A DNA stretch of 64,000 nucleotides from Clusia tigrina. Its lineage: Eukaryota; Arthropoda; Insecta; Diptera; Clusiidae. Positions 1-8,348 of the stretch are shown piece after piece (the first letter of the stretch is position 1; every line of letters begins with the position of its first letter). Made by a program: the position numbers and the translations under genes. The DNA lies in the NCBI GenBank assembly GCA_920105625.2, contig OV050031.1, forward strand, positions 81,663,995-81,727,994, in the 5' to 3' direction. The notes under the pieces were generated by a model, which saw only the letters and a list, made by a program, of their open reading frames with translations, was not told where the DNA came from and did no database searches.

Positions 1-278
1 AACAACAGAGACAAAAAACTCTAACTGTTGCTTAATGTGTAGGTCCAACTTGAGGGGTATTGTTAGCGGTGTAAAGGGAATGCATGCACAAATCATGAGA
101 AAACGACAACCGTAAAACCTTGACTGATTTGCCTTAGTTAATATGTATGTAAATATGAGCAGACTTATGCATATGTAATGTTTATATTGGTATCCAGGGA
201 TACTAGATGTGGATTTGCATGGTACCGTGGGGATGATCATGGTGATTAAGGTTGTTTGGGTATAAAAACTCCCAAACA
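1..278 (-). repeat. 3' LTR of BEL copy A, partial
   Basis: This stretch matches 6053-6330 base for base except at three substitutions. Its right edge at 278 is the TGTTTGGG terminus of the LTR read on the minus strand, directly next to the polypurine tract. About 310 bp of the LTR (the end carrying the poly(A) signals and the ACA terminus) must lie left of the window. Confidence 0.95.
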
Positions 279-289
279 TTCTCCCCGCC
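279..289 (-). other. Polypurine tract of BEL copy A
   Basis: On the minus strand this reads GGCGGGGAGAA and abuts the TG end of the 3' LTR, the expected place for the RNase H-resistant purine tract that primes plus-strand DNA synthesis. The identical tract lies in the same place in copy B (7816-7826). Confidence 0.75.
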
Positions 290-303
290 AAGAACCTCTG
301 TTC

Positions 304-1045
304 TTAATTAGGACTGTTGCTTGATGATTCCGTATCTTCTGTTGACGTGATGTCATTTGTTGGTAATCGACACAGTTTGGCAATTGGACGTTTAATATAT
401 TTCTTGTTGCAGTAGAGAGTAACCACTCGAACCAAGCCATCATTACCAGGATGTAATTCTTCAACTTTTGCGAGAGGCCACTGACCAGGAACACTTTTTT
501 CATTGAGTAAGAGTACGATGTCGCCAACTCTAATGTTATCGGTTATTTTATTCCATTTGGGGCGTGATTGTAGTCGACACATGTACTCTCTTTTCCATCT
601 TTCCCAGAAGTGTTGCTTAAGAAGTACAATCTGTTTCCAACGACAGAGTCGATCAACGTTTGCATCCAATAAATCTTCATCCGGAATGCAAACTGTAGGT
701 TCACCGATTAAAAAGTGCGCAGGTGTAAGCGCGTTGTGATCTTGGGGATCAGTTGACAGGGGACATAGATGTCTGGAGTTTACAATGCTTTCAATCTGTG
801 CGAGAAGCGTACTTAGTTCTTCGTAATTGAGGAGACGATCATTGACTATTCGACGTAAATGATGTTTTGTGGATTTTACTCCTGCTTCCCAGAGTCCACC
901 AAAATGAGGCGAAGCAGGAGGAATGAAGTGCCATTTCGTACCTTGATTGGCCAGTGTTTCAGCGAGATGCTCGGGAAGGGATAATTTATTGCGCTGATAA
1001 ATGACTCGCAGCTCTTTATTCGCACCAACGAAATTTGTACCACAA
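304..1045 (-). pseudogene. BEL integrase, C-terminal part of copy A, out of frame after a 29-bp deletion
   Basis: The C-terminal two thirds of the retrotransposon integrase. It begins just after the deletion junction at 1045/1046, runs through GTNFVGA and HFGGLWEAGVK (whose Glu is the third residue of the DDE triad by family alignment), and ends in a basic C-terminal domain with RVGDIVLLL and GQWPLAKV, which resembles the DUF5641 domain that closes BEL/Pao polyproteins. The frame ends at a TTA-side stop near 304, shortly before the polypurine tract. It differs from copy B (7060-7801) at only a handful of residues. The 29-bp loss puts it in a different frame from the upstream integrase segment, and it has no start of its own, so it is a broken part of pol. 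Confidence 0.85.
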
Positions 1046-1363
1046 ACGAGCAATAAAACGGCGATAAGCTGCTAAGAATGCATCTACATTAAGGCTGGTG
1101 ACGGCTTCCAAATGTATTGCCTTAGTGCACATACATATGAAAAGGCAAATGTATCCCTTAGAAGTAGATGCCGTTCTTAAGGATGATGTATTTATATTGA
1201 TGGGGCCGGCGTAGTCGAGCCCACTATGCTTGAAGGGGCGGGCTGGCTGAAGGCTGACAGCTGGCAGGTTACCCATTAATTGTTGACAAGTCTTAGTTTT
1301 GTATTTGAAGCACACGATGCAATTGCGTTGCACCTTTTTTGCTAAGTCAGGAGCAGAGTTTAC
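1046..1363 (-). pseudogene. BEL integrase, N-terminal part of copy A, between TGA and 29-bp deletion
   Basis: Continues the gag-pol frame directly after the TGA at 1364-1366. It carries the CIVC pair, the two Cys of the HHCC zinc-binding domain (the two His lie upstream of the TGA), and SGLDYAGP with the first catalytic Asp of the DDE core. The frame is then lost at the 29-bp deletion. Copy B shows that the missing bases encode the stretch ending in the second catalytic Asp (YSD). Copy A could therefore not make an active integrase even if the TGA were read through. Confidence 0.85.
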
Positions 1364-4300
1364 TCAATAATGCCGTAAAACATAGGCCTGCATTAGCAGA
1401 AGACTACCGTGGCAAGTCTTCTTATGTGCTTCTGAAAAGATAAGAAGGGAAATAGGATTTTGTTTGGTCAAAAGTATAGGATGCTTCGTGTGGAATGGAA
1501 TCTCGGCCTGAGATATGCGACCACCAACTCTGACAATATCCAATTCATCTAAAAATGGTGATAACTTCAGAATTTGGCTATTATTAGGAAGAGGTTTACT
1601 TGATTTTAAGCATTGTATTTCTTCCCGAAATGTTACAGCTTGTGTTATTCGAATTAGATGATTCCTTGCTCTTGTAAGTTCCCATGTTTTTAAAAAGCTT
1701 GTATCTATTTCGATCTTCTGTATTTTGCATTTTAAATTTTCGAAATAACGAAAAAGGTATGCCATCACACGTATTAACGTAGTGAAACTGGAATATTTCG
1801 ACAGGAATTTAGGGAATGCTGTTGCTGTTTCTGTATTGGTTGAGTGACAGACAATAACATTGTTGTTGTAAATTTTTCCTTCTGTAGCAGCGTTTACAGT
1901 AGATTTATCAATATATGAATTTGCCGGGGAGGAAGGCCAATCATTTGAATCAGTTTTCAGCCATGATGGACCAGTCCACCATAATGAATGCTTGATAAGT
2001 TCTTCAGGAAATAATCCGCGAGGAGCGCAATCTGCAGGGTTATCAGCTGATGGAACATATCTCCAATCGGTGACGTCGCAAAGCTTATGAATTTGTGCAA
2101 CTCTGTTTGCCACGTAGACTTCCAACCGTCTGTTGTAATTTTTTAGCCACGCAAGAACGATGGTACTATCCGTCCAGTATACGATGCGCCCAATGTTGAA
2201 ATCGTTGTTTGATTTAATTTTAGCGATCAATTTTGCTAAAAGCGTAGCTGCACTTAATTCCAGTCTCGGAATTGTTTCATTTTTTAAAGGGGCTACCTTT
2301 GTTTTTGCCTGTAATAAATTAACAATTATCTCACCAGATTCAGCTACAATTCGAGCGTAGACAACAGCAGCGTAGGCAGTTAGTGATGCATCACTAAAGC
2401 CGTGAAGGTCAATTGTAGATTGTTTAGATGTATATCCAAGCCATCGAAGAATTCGTATTTTCTCAAAAGACTTCAGCGTTGATCGAAAATTTATCCATTC
2501 GTTTTGAATCTGTTCTGGTAGTGTATCATCCCAATCGCGTTTTAGTTTCCATAGTAGCTGGAACATAATTTTCGCTTTTATAGTTGTGGGAGATAACCAG
2601 CCTAGCTGATCAAATAACTTAGCTGCATCTGAAAGCAAGGTGCGTTTAGTAACAGTTTGAGCAAATGTAAAATTTATTGTAAAACAAAAAAAATCGGTTG
2701 TAATGTCCCAATAAAGACCAAGAGCTTTCGCCATGTTTGGTTCATTGAGTGTAAATAGCTCTTTCTTTTCACGATCTTCCTCTGGAATGTAATTAATTAA
2801 TCGTGAAGAATTAGAGTTCCATTTTCGAAGGTGAAATCCACCAGATTTCACTAAAGAGCAAAGTTGTTGCTGTAATTTTAGAGCGTCATCAAAACTATCA
2901 GCGCCAGATATGACGTCATCGACATATGTGTCTGAGCGAAGTATTTGGCTCGCTTGTGGGAATTGTTTCTCTTCATCTTCGGCGAGCTGTTGTAGTACCC
3001 TGATTGCCAAATATGGAGCTGACGTAGTACCATACGTTACTGTAAGTAAACTGTAAATGTTAATTTTATTTGTAGTTTCATCTCTCCAAAGTATACATTG
3101 TGAAGGCTGATGTTCTTTACAGACATTGATTTGTCTGAACATTTTTTCTGTATCAGCTGTGAAAGCTGTTCGATATCTCCTCCATCGAGATATAATAGTA
3201 GACAAATCACTTTGCAGTGCAGGCCCGACTGATAGTTCCTCATTTATAGAAGTTTGAGGGGGTCTGTGATTTCGACCATCAAAAACAACACGTAATTTTG
3301 TTGTTGTACTACTCTCTCTGAGTACACCATGATGGGGAAAGAAATAAGCATTTTTCGGTATTGCATGAGGGTACTCACCAAGTTTTACCATATGGTTAAG
3401 CGTTTCATACTCCGTCAAGAATTTCTTATATTCCTCAGCAAATTTAGGTTTATTTTTGAAAGTAGATTCCAGCTGTTTTAACCGTTTAAGCGCATTGTAG
3501 TTCGTGTGGGAAAAAGGTGGAGGGGGTAGACCTTGAAGTATACTCTTGAAGGGTAAATGGACAGTATAGCGTCCGGTATCATCTCTAGTATGCGTTTCAT
3601 TAAACAATTTTTCACATAACATCTCTTCGGGTGTGAATTGTTTCTCATCTACAAATTCTTCCTGTTCCCAAAATAGGCGTAGCTGATTTTCTAGCGAACA
3701 CAAATTAGCAGAAATTGTTGCTGCGGACAAATTTGATCTTGGAGACCCAGAAACCATGTATCCAAAATGAGTTTCTTGTAAAAATAGACCATTTTCTAAT
3801 TTTTTCGTCTGAGCTAGTAATAGATCACCATAGACGTCATTTCCGAGACGGAGATAAATTTTTTCTGCTAACAAGAAATCTTTATCGGCAAGATGACTTT
3901 CTGGTAAATCTGGAATTGTGATCAAATTTAATTTGGGGGGAATATATGATGAAACTGATGGTACAACAAGTGCAGTTATCGGCAATTCAAATTGTTGATC
4001 ATATGTGGAGTAGAGAATTAAATTTACGGACTTCTTCACCGTGACGGATTTGTTTCCTCCAATCCCACAGACATCGACATGCGTTTTTAATTTCGGTATG
4101 GGCAATAGCTGGGCTAATTCCTCAGATATAAATGAGACCTGAGATCCTTGGTCTACAAGGGCTTTTACACTATAAGCAGACTTATTAATTTTTAAAATTA
4201 CCTTTACTGTGGCAAGTAAGGCAGGATTTATATGGCATGTATTCATATTGGAGTGAAGCGTACTTACAGATGCAGTTGTAGGAGTAGAAGTAGTAGGAGG

Positions 4301-5599
4301 TTGAGCAAAAGTCTGGTTTGCTGTAGCATTTGGTGTCGTAGCAGTTGTCAACGAGGTGTTTCCAGAATAGTATTCGTTGTGGCCAACAGTGTGATGTGGC
4401 TCACTACAGTTTTGACAAACTGACTTCAACTTACATGCGGCTTGTAAATGTCCGGTACGAAGACAGTTTCGACACAGCCGATGTTGATTGACGATGTTTT
4501 TCTTCTCTGCTGAAGATATCGTTGCAAATTTAAAACATTTGTATAACGGATGACGTTTGTTGCAGCACGGGCAGTTTTCATCCATAGTAGAAGTAGCTGT
4601 GTGGGCTCGAACAATTTTCGTTAGCTTACGACGATTTTCAAATTTGCTGTCCCCATAACTTTTGTTTGAACAGCTTGGAATATTTGCATCTTCAACGCAT
4701 TCCAAAGCTCTAAAAGTAGTTTCCAAAAAAACAAGCATTTCAGTCATAGGAGGTACCGTTGTACTGGCCTTGAGCGACTGCTCCCATTCTTTGCGGGTTT
4801 GAACGTCTAGCTTCTGAGACGTCAAATAGATCAAAATCGAATCCCAGGTGGTAGTATCGATTTTTAATGCTTTTAGTTGAGCTAAACAATTTCTGGTGGT
4901 ATCGAGAAGTTCTTTAATAGAATAAACGTTTCCCTTGGTGGGCGGTATGGAAAATAATCGCTTTAAGATTTGATCGACAAGCTTTCTTTCATTGTGAAAT
5001 CTCCTCTCGAGAGCTTCCCATGCAAGTGCATAGCTAGAACCGGCAACTGGATATTCGTTGATCATAGAAAGGGGAGTACCTGTGCACGAACTTTTCAAAT
5101 ATAAAAATTTCTGGATATCAGTGAGTGACGCTGGTTCATGAACTAGTGACAAAAACGTATCGCGATAAGAGACCCAATTGAGATAATCTCCAGAAAATGT
5201 TGGAAGTTGTATTTCTCTCAGTCGTACTCCGGCGACAAATGTTTCGTTGCGGCTGCTTGCGGCGAATGTACTTGCGTGGACGGTTGGAGTCTGTGGAGAA
5301 TCAAATTCAAACATTAAATCAAGAATATTAGTTTTAAATGAGATATATGTATCACAACAAGTGTAATACATATTGGTACTTAGGTAGGGTACATCCTTCT
5401 CCGCGAGGGACTGTTCTCGAACTATGCTCATAACCAACTCGTGGCCATCTTTAAATAATTTGAAATTCTGCTCCAAGTCTTCGAGCACAGCTTGAGCATA
5501 ACCTTTGGACTTACGCTCCTTTGGTTTAGCATTAAAAGATTGCTCCATACGAGCGATATAGTTGATTATATTATGTTGATCTTCAATAACTGTCTCCAT
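1364..5599 (-). CDS. BEL/Pao gag-protease-RT-RNase H polyprotein, ending at a TGA inside integrase
   Basis: A 1411-residue frame from the ATG at 5599, the first ATG after the primer site leader. In order: a gag region with LPTFSGDYLNW (132-142), typical of the DUF1759 gag domain; three Cys/His clusters, including a classic C-x2-C-x4-H-x4-C knuckle at C376, C379, H384, C389; an aspartic protease motif DQGSQ (483-487; DUF1758-like); a Peptidase_A17/RT region with FTADTEKMF and the catalytic YVDD at 892-895; an RNase H with GFSDAS (Asp about 1070) and YWTDST; and the two His (1392 and 1397) that begin the integrase zinc domain. It would act in the cytoplasmic particle as capsid, protease and reverse transcriptase. 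Gag through RNase H shows no break. The frame ends at TGA (1364-1366), where related elements have a conserved Trp in the integrase zinc domain. The same TGA is in copy B. Confidence 0.92.
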   Translation of the reverse strand: METVIEDQHNIINYIARMEQSFNAKPKERKSKGYAQAVLEDLEQNFKLFKDGHELVMSIVREQSLAEKDVPYLSTNMYYTCCDTYISFKTNILDLMFEFDSPQTPTVHASTFAASSRNETFVAGVRLREIQLPTFSGDYLNWVSYRDTFLSLVHEPASLTDIQKFLYLKSSCTGTPLSMINEYPVAGSSYALAWEALERRFHNERKLVDQILKRLFSIPPTKGNVYSIKELLDTTRNCLAQLKALKIDTTTWDSILIYLTSQKLDVQTRKEWEQSLKASTTVPPMTEMLVFLETTFRALECVEDANIPSCSNKSYGDSKFENRRKLTKIVRAHTATSTMDENCPCCNKRHPLYKCFKFATISSAEKKNIVNQHRLCRNCLRTGHLQAACKLKSVCQNCSEPHHTVGHNEYYSGNTSLTTATTPNATANQTFAQPPTTSTPTTASVSTLHSNMNTCHINPALLATVKVILKINKSAYSVKALVDQGSQVSFISEELAQLLPIPKLKTHVDVCGIGGNKSVTVKKSVNLILYSTYDQQFELPITALVVPSVSSYIPPKLNLITIPDLPESHLADKDFLLAEKIYLRLGNDVYGDLLLAQTKKLENGLFLQETHFGYMVSGSPRSNLSAATISANLCSLENQLRLFWEQEEFVDEKQFTPEEMLCEKLFNETHTRDDTGRYTVHLPFKSILQGLPPPPFSHTNYNALKRLKQLESTFKNKPKFAEEYKKFLTEYETLNHMVKLGEYPHAIPKNAYFFPHHGVLRESSTTTKLRVVFDGRNHRPPQTSINEELSVGPALQSDLSTIISRWRRYRTAFTADTEKMFRQINVCKEHQPSQCILWRDETTNKINIYSLLTVTYGTTSAPYLAIRVLQQLAEDEEKQFPQASQILRSDTYVDDVISGADSFDDALKLQQQLCSLVKSGGFHLRKWNSNSSRLINYIPEEDREKKELFTLNEPNMAKALGLYWDITTDFFCFTINFTFAQTVTKRTLLSDAAKLFDQLGWLSPTTIKAKIMFQLLWKLKRDWDDTLPEQIQNEWINFRSTLKSFEKIRILRWLGYTSKQSTIDLHGFSDASLTAYAAVVYARIVAESGEIIVNLLQAKTKVAPLKNETIPRLELSAATLLAKLIAKIKSNNDFNIGRIVYWTDSTIVLAWLKNYNRRLEVYVANRVAQIHKLCDVTDWRYVPSADNPADCAPRGLFPEELIKHSLWWTGPSWLKTDSNDWPSSPANSYIDKSTVNAATEGKIYNNNVIVCHSTNTETATAFPKFLSKYSSFTTLIRVMAYLFRYFENLKCKIQKIEIDTSFLKTWELTRARNHLIRITQAVTFREEIQCLKSSKPLPNNSQILKLSPFLDELDIVRVGGRISQAEIPFHTKHPILLTKQNPISLLIFSEAHKKTCHGSLLLMQAYVLRHY

Positions 5600-5717
5600 T
5601 TTGTAGTGAATTTAGCGCGAAATTCGTGGCAACAAAATGAGGTTATGTTATCCGTAGCACGACGGCAGTAACTTTTTTATTTAAAATATGAGGGATTTGT
5701 GTCAGCACATGGACAGA
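5600..5717 (-). other. Leader of BEL copy A between primer binding site and gag start
   Basis: About 118 bp of untranslated leader between the primer binding site and the gag ATG. I see no upstream ATG-led frame of note and no clear splice signal. A packaging signal would be expected here from LTR element biology but cannot be recognised by eye. Confidence 0.5.
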
Positions 5718-5735
5718 TCCCGGGTTTCGGCACCA
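5718..5735 (-). other. Primer binding site matching the tRNA-Phe 3' end
   Basis: On the minus strand this reads TGGTGCCGAAACCCGGGA, six bases inside the end of the 5' LTR. Its complement ends in GGCACCA and contains the acceptor and T-arm bases of metazoan tRNA-Phe(GAA), whose 5' end is GCCGAAA. The match covers 18 bases including the CCA tail. The tRNA assignment is from memory of the tRNA sequence, not from a search. Confidence 0.85.
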
Positions 5736-5741
5736 CTTTTA

Positions 5742-6330
5742 TGTATGAGAGCTTCTGTTTAAGAAGCCTAAACGAGGGGTTCTTTTCTTTTAATAAAAAG
5801 TCATTTTTTTATTAATTAATTTTATCTTTTTTTTCTTCAGTTCATTTATTATTTTCTTAATAATTTTACAAGGAATTTTTATTAACTATTAATTATTTAA
5901 TTCGATTGTTCTTGAGGAGCTCTTCATTAGTTAACACTATTTTTAATACTCATTTAAATCTTCTTGAACTTCTTCTCGAAGTTAATGTTAAAAAACTCTA
6001 CAGCAGAAACTGCATTTACTTCCAATAACACAACAACAAAACACAAGCGCAAAACAACAGAGACAAAAAACTCTAACTGTTGCTTAATGTGTAGGTCCAA
6101 CTTGAGGGGTATTGTTAGCGGTGTAAAGGGAATGCATGCACAAATCATGAGAAAACGACAACCGTAAAACCTTGACTGATTTGCCTTAGTTAATATGTAT
6201 GTAAATATGAGCTGACTTATGCATATGTAATGTTGATATTGGTATCCAGGGATACCAGATGTGGATTTGCATGGTACCGTGGGGATGATCATGGTGATTA
6301 AGGTTGTTTGGGTATAAAAACTCCCAAACA
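5742..6330 (-). repeat. 5' LTR of BEL copy A (complete, 589 bp)
   Basis: Read on the minus strand, the LTR begins TGTTTGGGAG at 6330 and ends CTCATACA at 5742, so it has TGT...ACA termini. It matches the copy B LTR (7827-8413, 587 bp) over its full length with scattered substitutions and a few length changes in A/T runs. It should carry the promoter and the R/U5 regions. The inner end lies six bases from the primer binding site. The outer end abuts internal sequence of copy B without any satellite in between. Confidence 0.95.
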
Positions 6331-6715
6331 TTTCGAAAATTTAAAATGCAAAATACAGAAGATCGAAATAGATACAAGCTTTTTAAAAACATGGGAACTT
6401 ACAAGAGCAAGGAATCATCTAATTCGAATAACACAAGCTGTAACATTTCGGGAAGAAATACAATGCTTAAAATCAAGTAAACCTCTTCCTAATAATAGCC
6501 AAATTCTGAAGTTATCACCATTTTTAGATGAATTGGATATTGTCAGAGTTGGTGGTCGCATATCTCAGGCCGAGATTCCATTCCACACGAAGCATCCTAT
6601 ACTTTTGACCAAACAAAATCCTATTTCCCTTCTTATCTTTTCAGAAGCACATAAGAAGACTTGCCACGGTAGTCTTCTGCTAATGCAGGCCTATGTTTTA
6701 CGGCATTATTGAGTA
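6331..6715 (+). pseudogene. BEL pol fragment of copy B: end of the RNase H-integrase linker up to the in-frame TGA
   Basis: Copy B frame encoding the linker and the first half of the integrase zinc domain, including AHKKTCH with the two zinc-binding His. It ends in LRHY followed by TGA at 6713-6715, the same nonsense codon as in copy A. An apparent ATG at 6308 lies in the antisense of copy A's LTR and is not the real start; the true frame was cut by the insertion of copy A. Confidence 0.85.
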
Positions 6716-7801
6716 AACTCTGCTCCTGAGTTAGCAAAAAAGGTGCAACGCAATTGCATCGTGTGCTTCAAATACAAAACTAAGACTTGTCAACAATTAA
6801 TGGGTAACCTGCCAGCTGTCAGCCTTCAGCCAGCCCGCCCCTTCAAGCATAGTGGGCTCGACTACGCCGGCCCCATCAATATAAATACATCATCCTTAAG
6901 AACGGCATCTACTTCTAAGGGATACATTTGCCTTTTCATATGTATGTGCACTAAGGCAATACATTTGGAAGCCGTCACCAGCCTTAATGTAGATGCATTC
7001 TTAGCAGCTTATCGCCGTTTTATTGCTCGTCGAGGAATTTGTACAGACCTATACTCCGATTGTGGTACAAATTTCGTTGGTGCGAATAAAGAGCTGCGAG
7101 TCATTTATCAGCGCAATAAATTATCCCTTCCCGAGCATCTCGCTGAAACACTGGCCAATCAAGGTACGAAATGGCACTTCATTCCTCCTGCTTCGCCTCA
7201 TTTTGGTGGACTCTGGGAAGCAGGAGTAAGATCCACAAAACATCATTTACGTCGAATAGTCAATGATCGTCTCCTCAATTACGAAGAACTAAGTACGCTT
7301 CTCGCACAGATTGAAAGCATTCTAAACTCCAGACCTCTATGTCCCCTGTCAACTGATCCCCAAGATCACAACGCGCTTACACCTGCGCACTTTTTAATCG
7401 GTGAACCTACAGTTTGCATTCCGGATGAAAATTTATTGGATGCAAACGTTGATCGACTCTGTCGTTGGAAACAGATTGTACTTCTTAAGCAACACTTCTG
7501 GGAAAGATGGAAAAGAGAGTACATGTGTCGACTACAATCACGCCCCAAATGGAATAAAATAACCGATAACATTAGAGTTGGCGACATCGTACTCTTACTC
7601 AATGAAAAAAGTGTTCCTGGTCAGTGGCCTCTCGCAAAAGTTGAAGAATTACATCCTGGTAATGATGGCTTGGTTCGAGTGGTTACTCTCTACTGCAACA
7701 AGAAATATATTATACGTCCAATTGCCAAACTGTGTCGATTACCAACAAATGACATCACGTCAACAGAAGATACGGAATCATCAAGCAACAGTCCTAATTA
7801 A
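6716..7801 (+). CDS. BEL integrase of copy B downstream of the TGA, catalytic core intact
   Basis: The same frame as upstream continues past the TGA and stays open to the stop near 7801. Counting from the first Met (6743; 352 residues): the CIVC zinc pair at 5-8, the first catalytic Asp at 40 (SGLDYAGP), the second Asp at 106 (YSDCGTNF), the Glu at about 159 (GGLWEAGV), then the DUF5641-like C-terminal domain with GDIVLLL and SVPGQWPLAKV. The Asp-Glu spacing of about 50 is longer than the retroviral 35; I recall this as usual for BEL/Pao but did not check it. All three catalytic residues are present, unlike copy A. Without readthrough of the TGA it would not be joined to RT and would lack the two zinc His, so it is probably a dead fragment. 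Confidence 0.85.
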   Translation, partial: NSAPELAKKVQRNCIVCFKYKTKTCQQLMGNLPAVSLQPARPFKHSGLDYAGPININTSSLRTASTSKGYICLFICMCTKAIHLEAVTSLNVDAFLAAYRRFIARRGICTDLYSDCGTNFVGANKELRVIYQRNKLSLPEHLAETLANQGTKWHFIPPASPHFGGLWEAGVRSTKHHLRRIVNDRLLNYEELSTLLAQIESILNSRPLCPLSTDPQDHNALTPAHFLIGEPTVCIPDENLLDANVDRLCRWKQIVLLKQHFWERWKREYMCRLQSRPKWNKITDNIRVGDIVLLLNEKSVPGQWPLAKVEELHPGNDGLVRVVTLYCNKKYIIRPIAKLCRLPTNDITSTEDTESSSNSPN

Positions 7802-7815
7802 GAACAGAGGTTCTT

Positions 7816-7826
7816 GGCGGGGAGAA
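7816..7826 (+). other. Polypurine tract of BEL copy B
   Basis: Reads GGCGGGGAGAA and abuts the TG terminus of the 3' LTR; identical to the tract in copy A. Confidence 0.75.
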
Positions 7827-7977
7827 TGTTTGGGAGTTTTTATACCCAAACAACCTTAATCACCATGATCATCTCCACGGTACCATGCAAACCCACATCT
7901 GGTATACCTGGATACCAATATCAACATTACATATGCATAAGTCAGCTCATATATACATACATATTAACTAAGGCAAA

Positions 7978-7983
7978 TCAGTC
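7978..7983 (+). promoter_or_regulatory. Possible Inr (TCAGTC) in the BEL LTR
   Basis: TCAGTC fits the arthropod initiator consensus TCAGTY and lies about 150 bp into the LTR; the same bases occur in both copy A LTRs. I see no convincing TATA box about 30 bp upstream and no good DPE at the right distance, so this is only a candidate start site. Confidence 0.25.
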
Positions 7984-8274
7984 AAGGTTTTACGGTTGTC
8001 GTTTTCTCATGATTTGTGCATGCATTCCCTTTACACCGCTAACAATAGCCCTCAAGTTGGACCTACACATTAAGCAACAGTTGGAGTTTTTTGTCTCTGT
8101 TGTTTTGCGCTTGTGTTTTGTTGTTGTGTTATTGGAAGTAAATGCAGTTTCTGCTGTAGAGTTTTTTAACATTAACTTCGAGAAGAAGTTCAAGAAGATT
8201 TTAAATGAGTATTAAAAATAGTGTTGACTAATGAAGAGCTCCTCAAGAACAATAGAATTAAATAATTAATAGTT

Positions 8275-8348
8275 AATAAAAATTCCTTGTAAAATTATTA
8301 AGAAAATAATAAATGAACTGAAGAAAAAAGATAAAATTAATTAATAAA
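8275..8348 (+). promoter_or_regulatory. Cluster of AATAAA poly(A) signals in the copy B LTR
   Basis: AATAAA occurs at 8275-8280, 8308-8313 and 8343-8348 in the A/T-rich last third of the LTR. Cleavage downstream of one of them would define the R/U5 border. Which one is used cannot be told from sequence, and such hexamers also arise by chance in A/T-rich DNA. Confidence 0.4.

Larger units (their letters stand above)
1..6330 (-). mobile_element. BEL/Pao-type LTR retrotransposon, copy A (3' LTR cut by window start)
   Basis: A nearly complete LTR retrotransposon read on the minus strand. In element order it has a 5' LTR at 5742-6330, a tRNA-Phe primer binding site, a short leader, one gag-pol frame from 5599, a polypurine tract at 279-289, and a 3' LTR whose outer part lies beyond the window. 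Gag zinc knuckles, an aspartic protease, an RT with YVDD, an RNase H and an integrase with a long C-terminal domain, all in one frame without an env gene, are the layout known for insect BEL/Pao elements. The 278 bp of 3' LTR present differ from the matching part of the 5' LTR at only three positions (about 1%) with no indels, so insertion was recent. The copy is not autonomous: it has an in-frame TGA and a 29-bp deletion in integrase. Confidence 0.93.

Noticed and set aside
6308..6330. ATG at 6308 as the start of the copy B pol fragment
   Set aside because: It lies in the antisense of copy A's LTR. The fusion is created by the insertion junction.
5954..6331. 125-133 codon frames inside the LTRs (also 7814-8215)
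   Set aside because: They run through the LTR terminus and the expected promoter/poly(A) region, have no recognisable domain, and are not expected in BEL LTRs.
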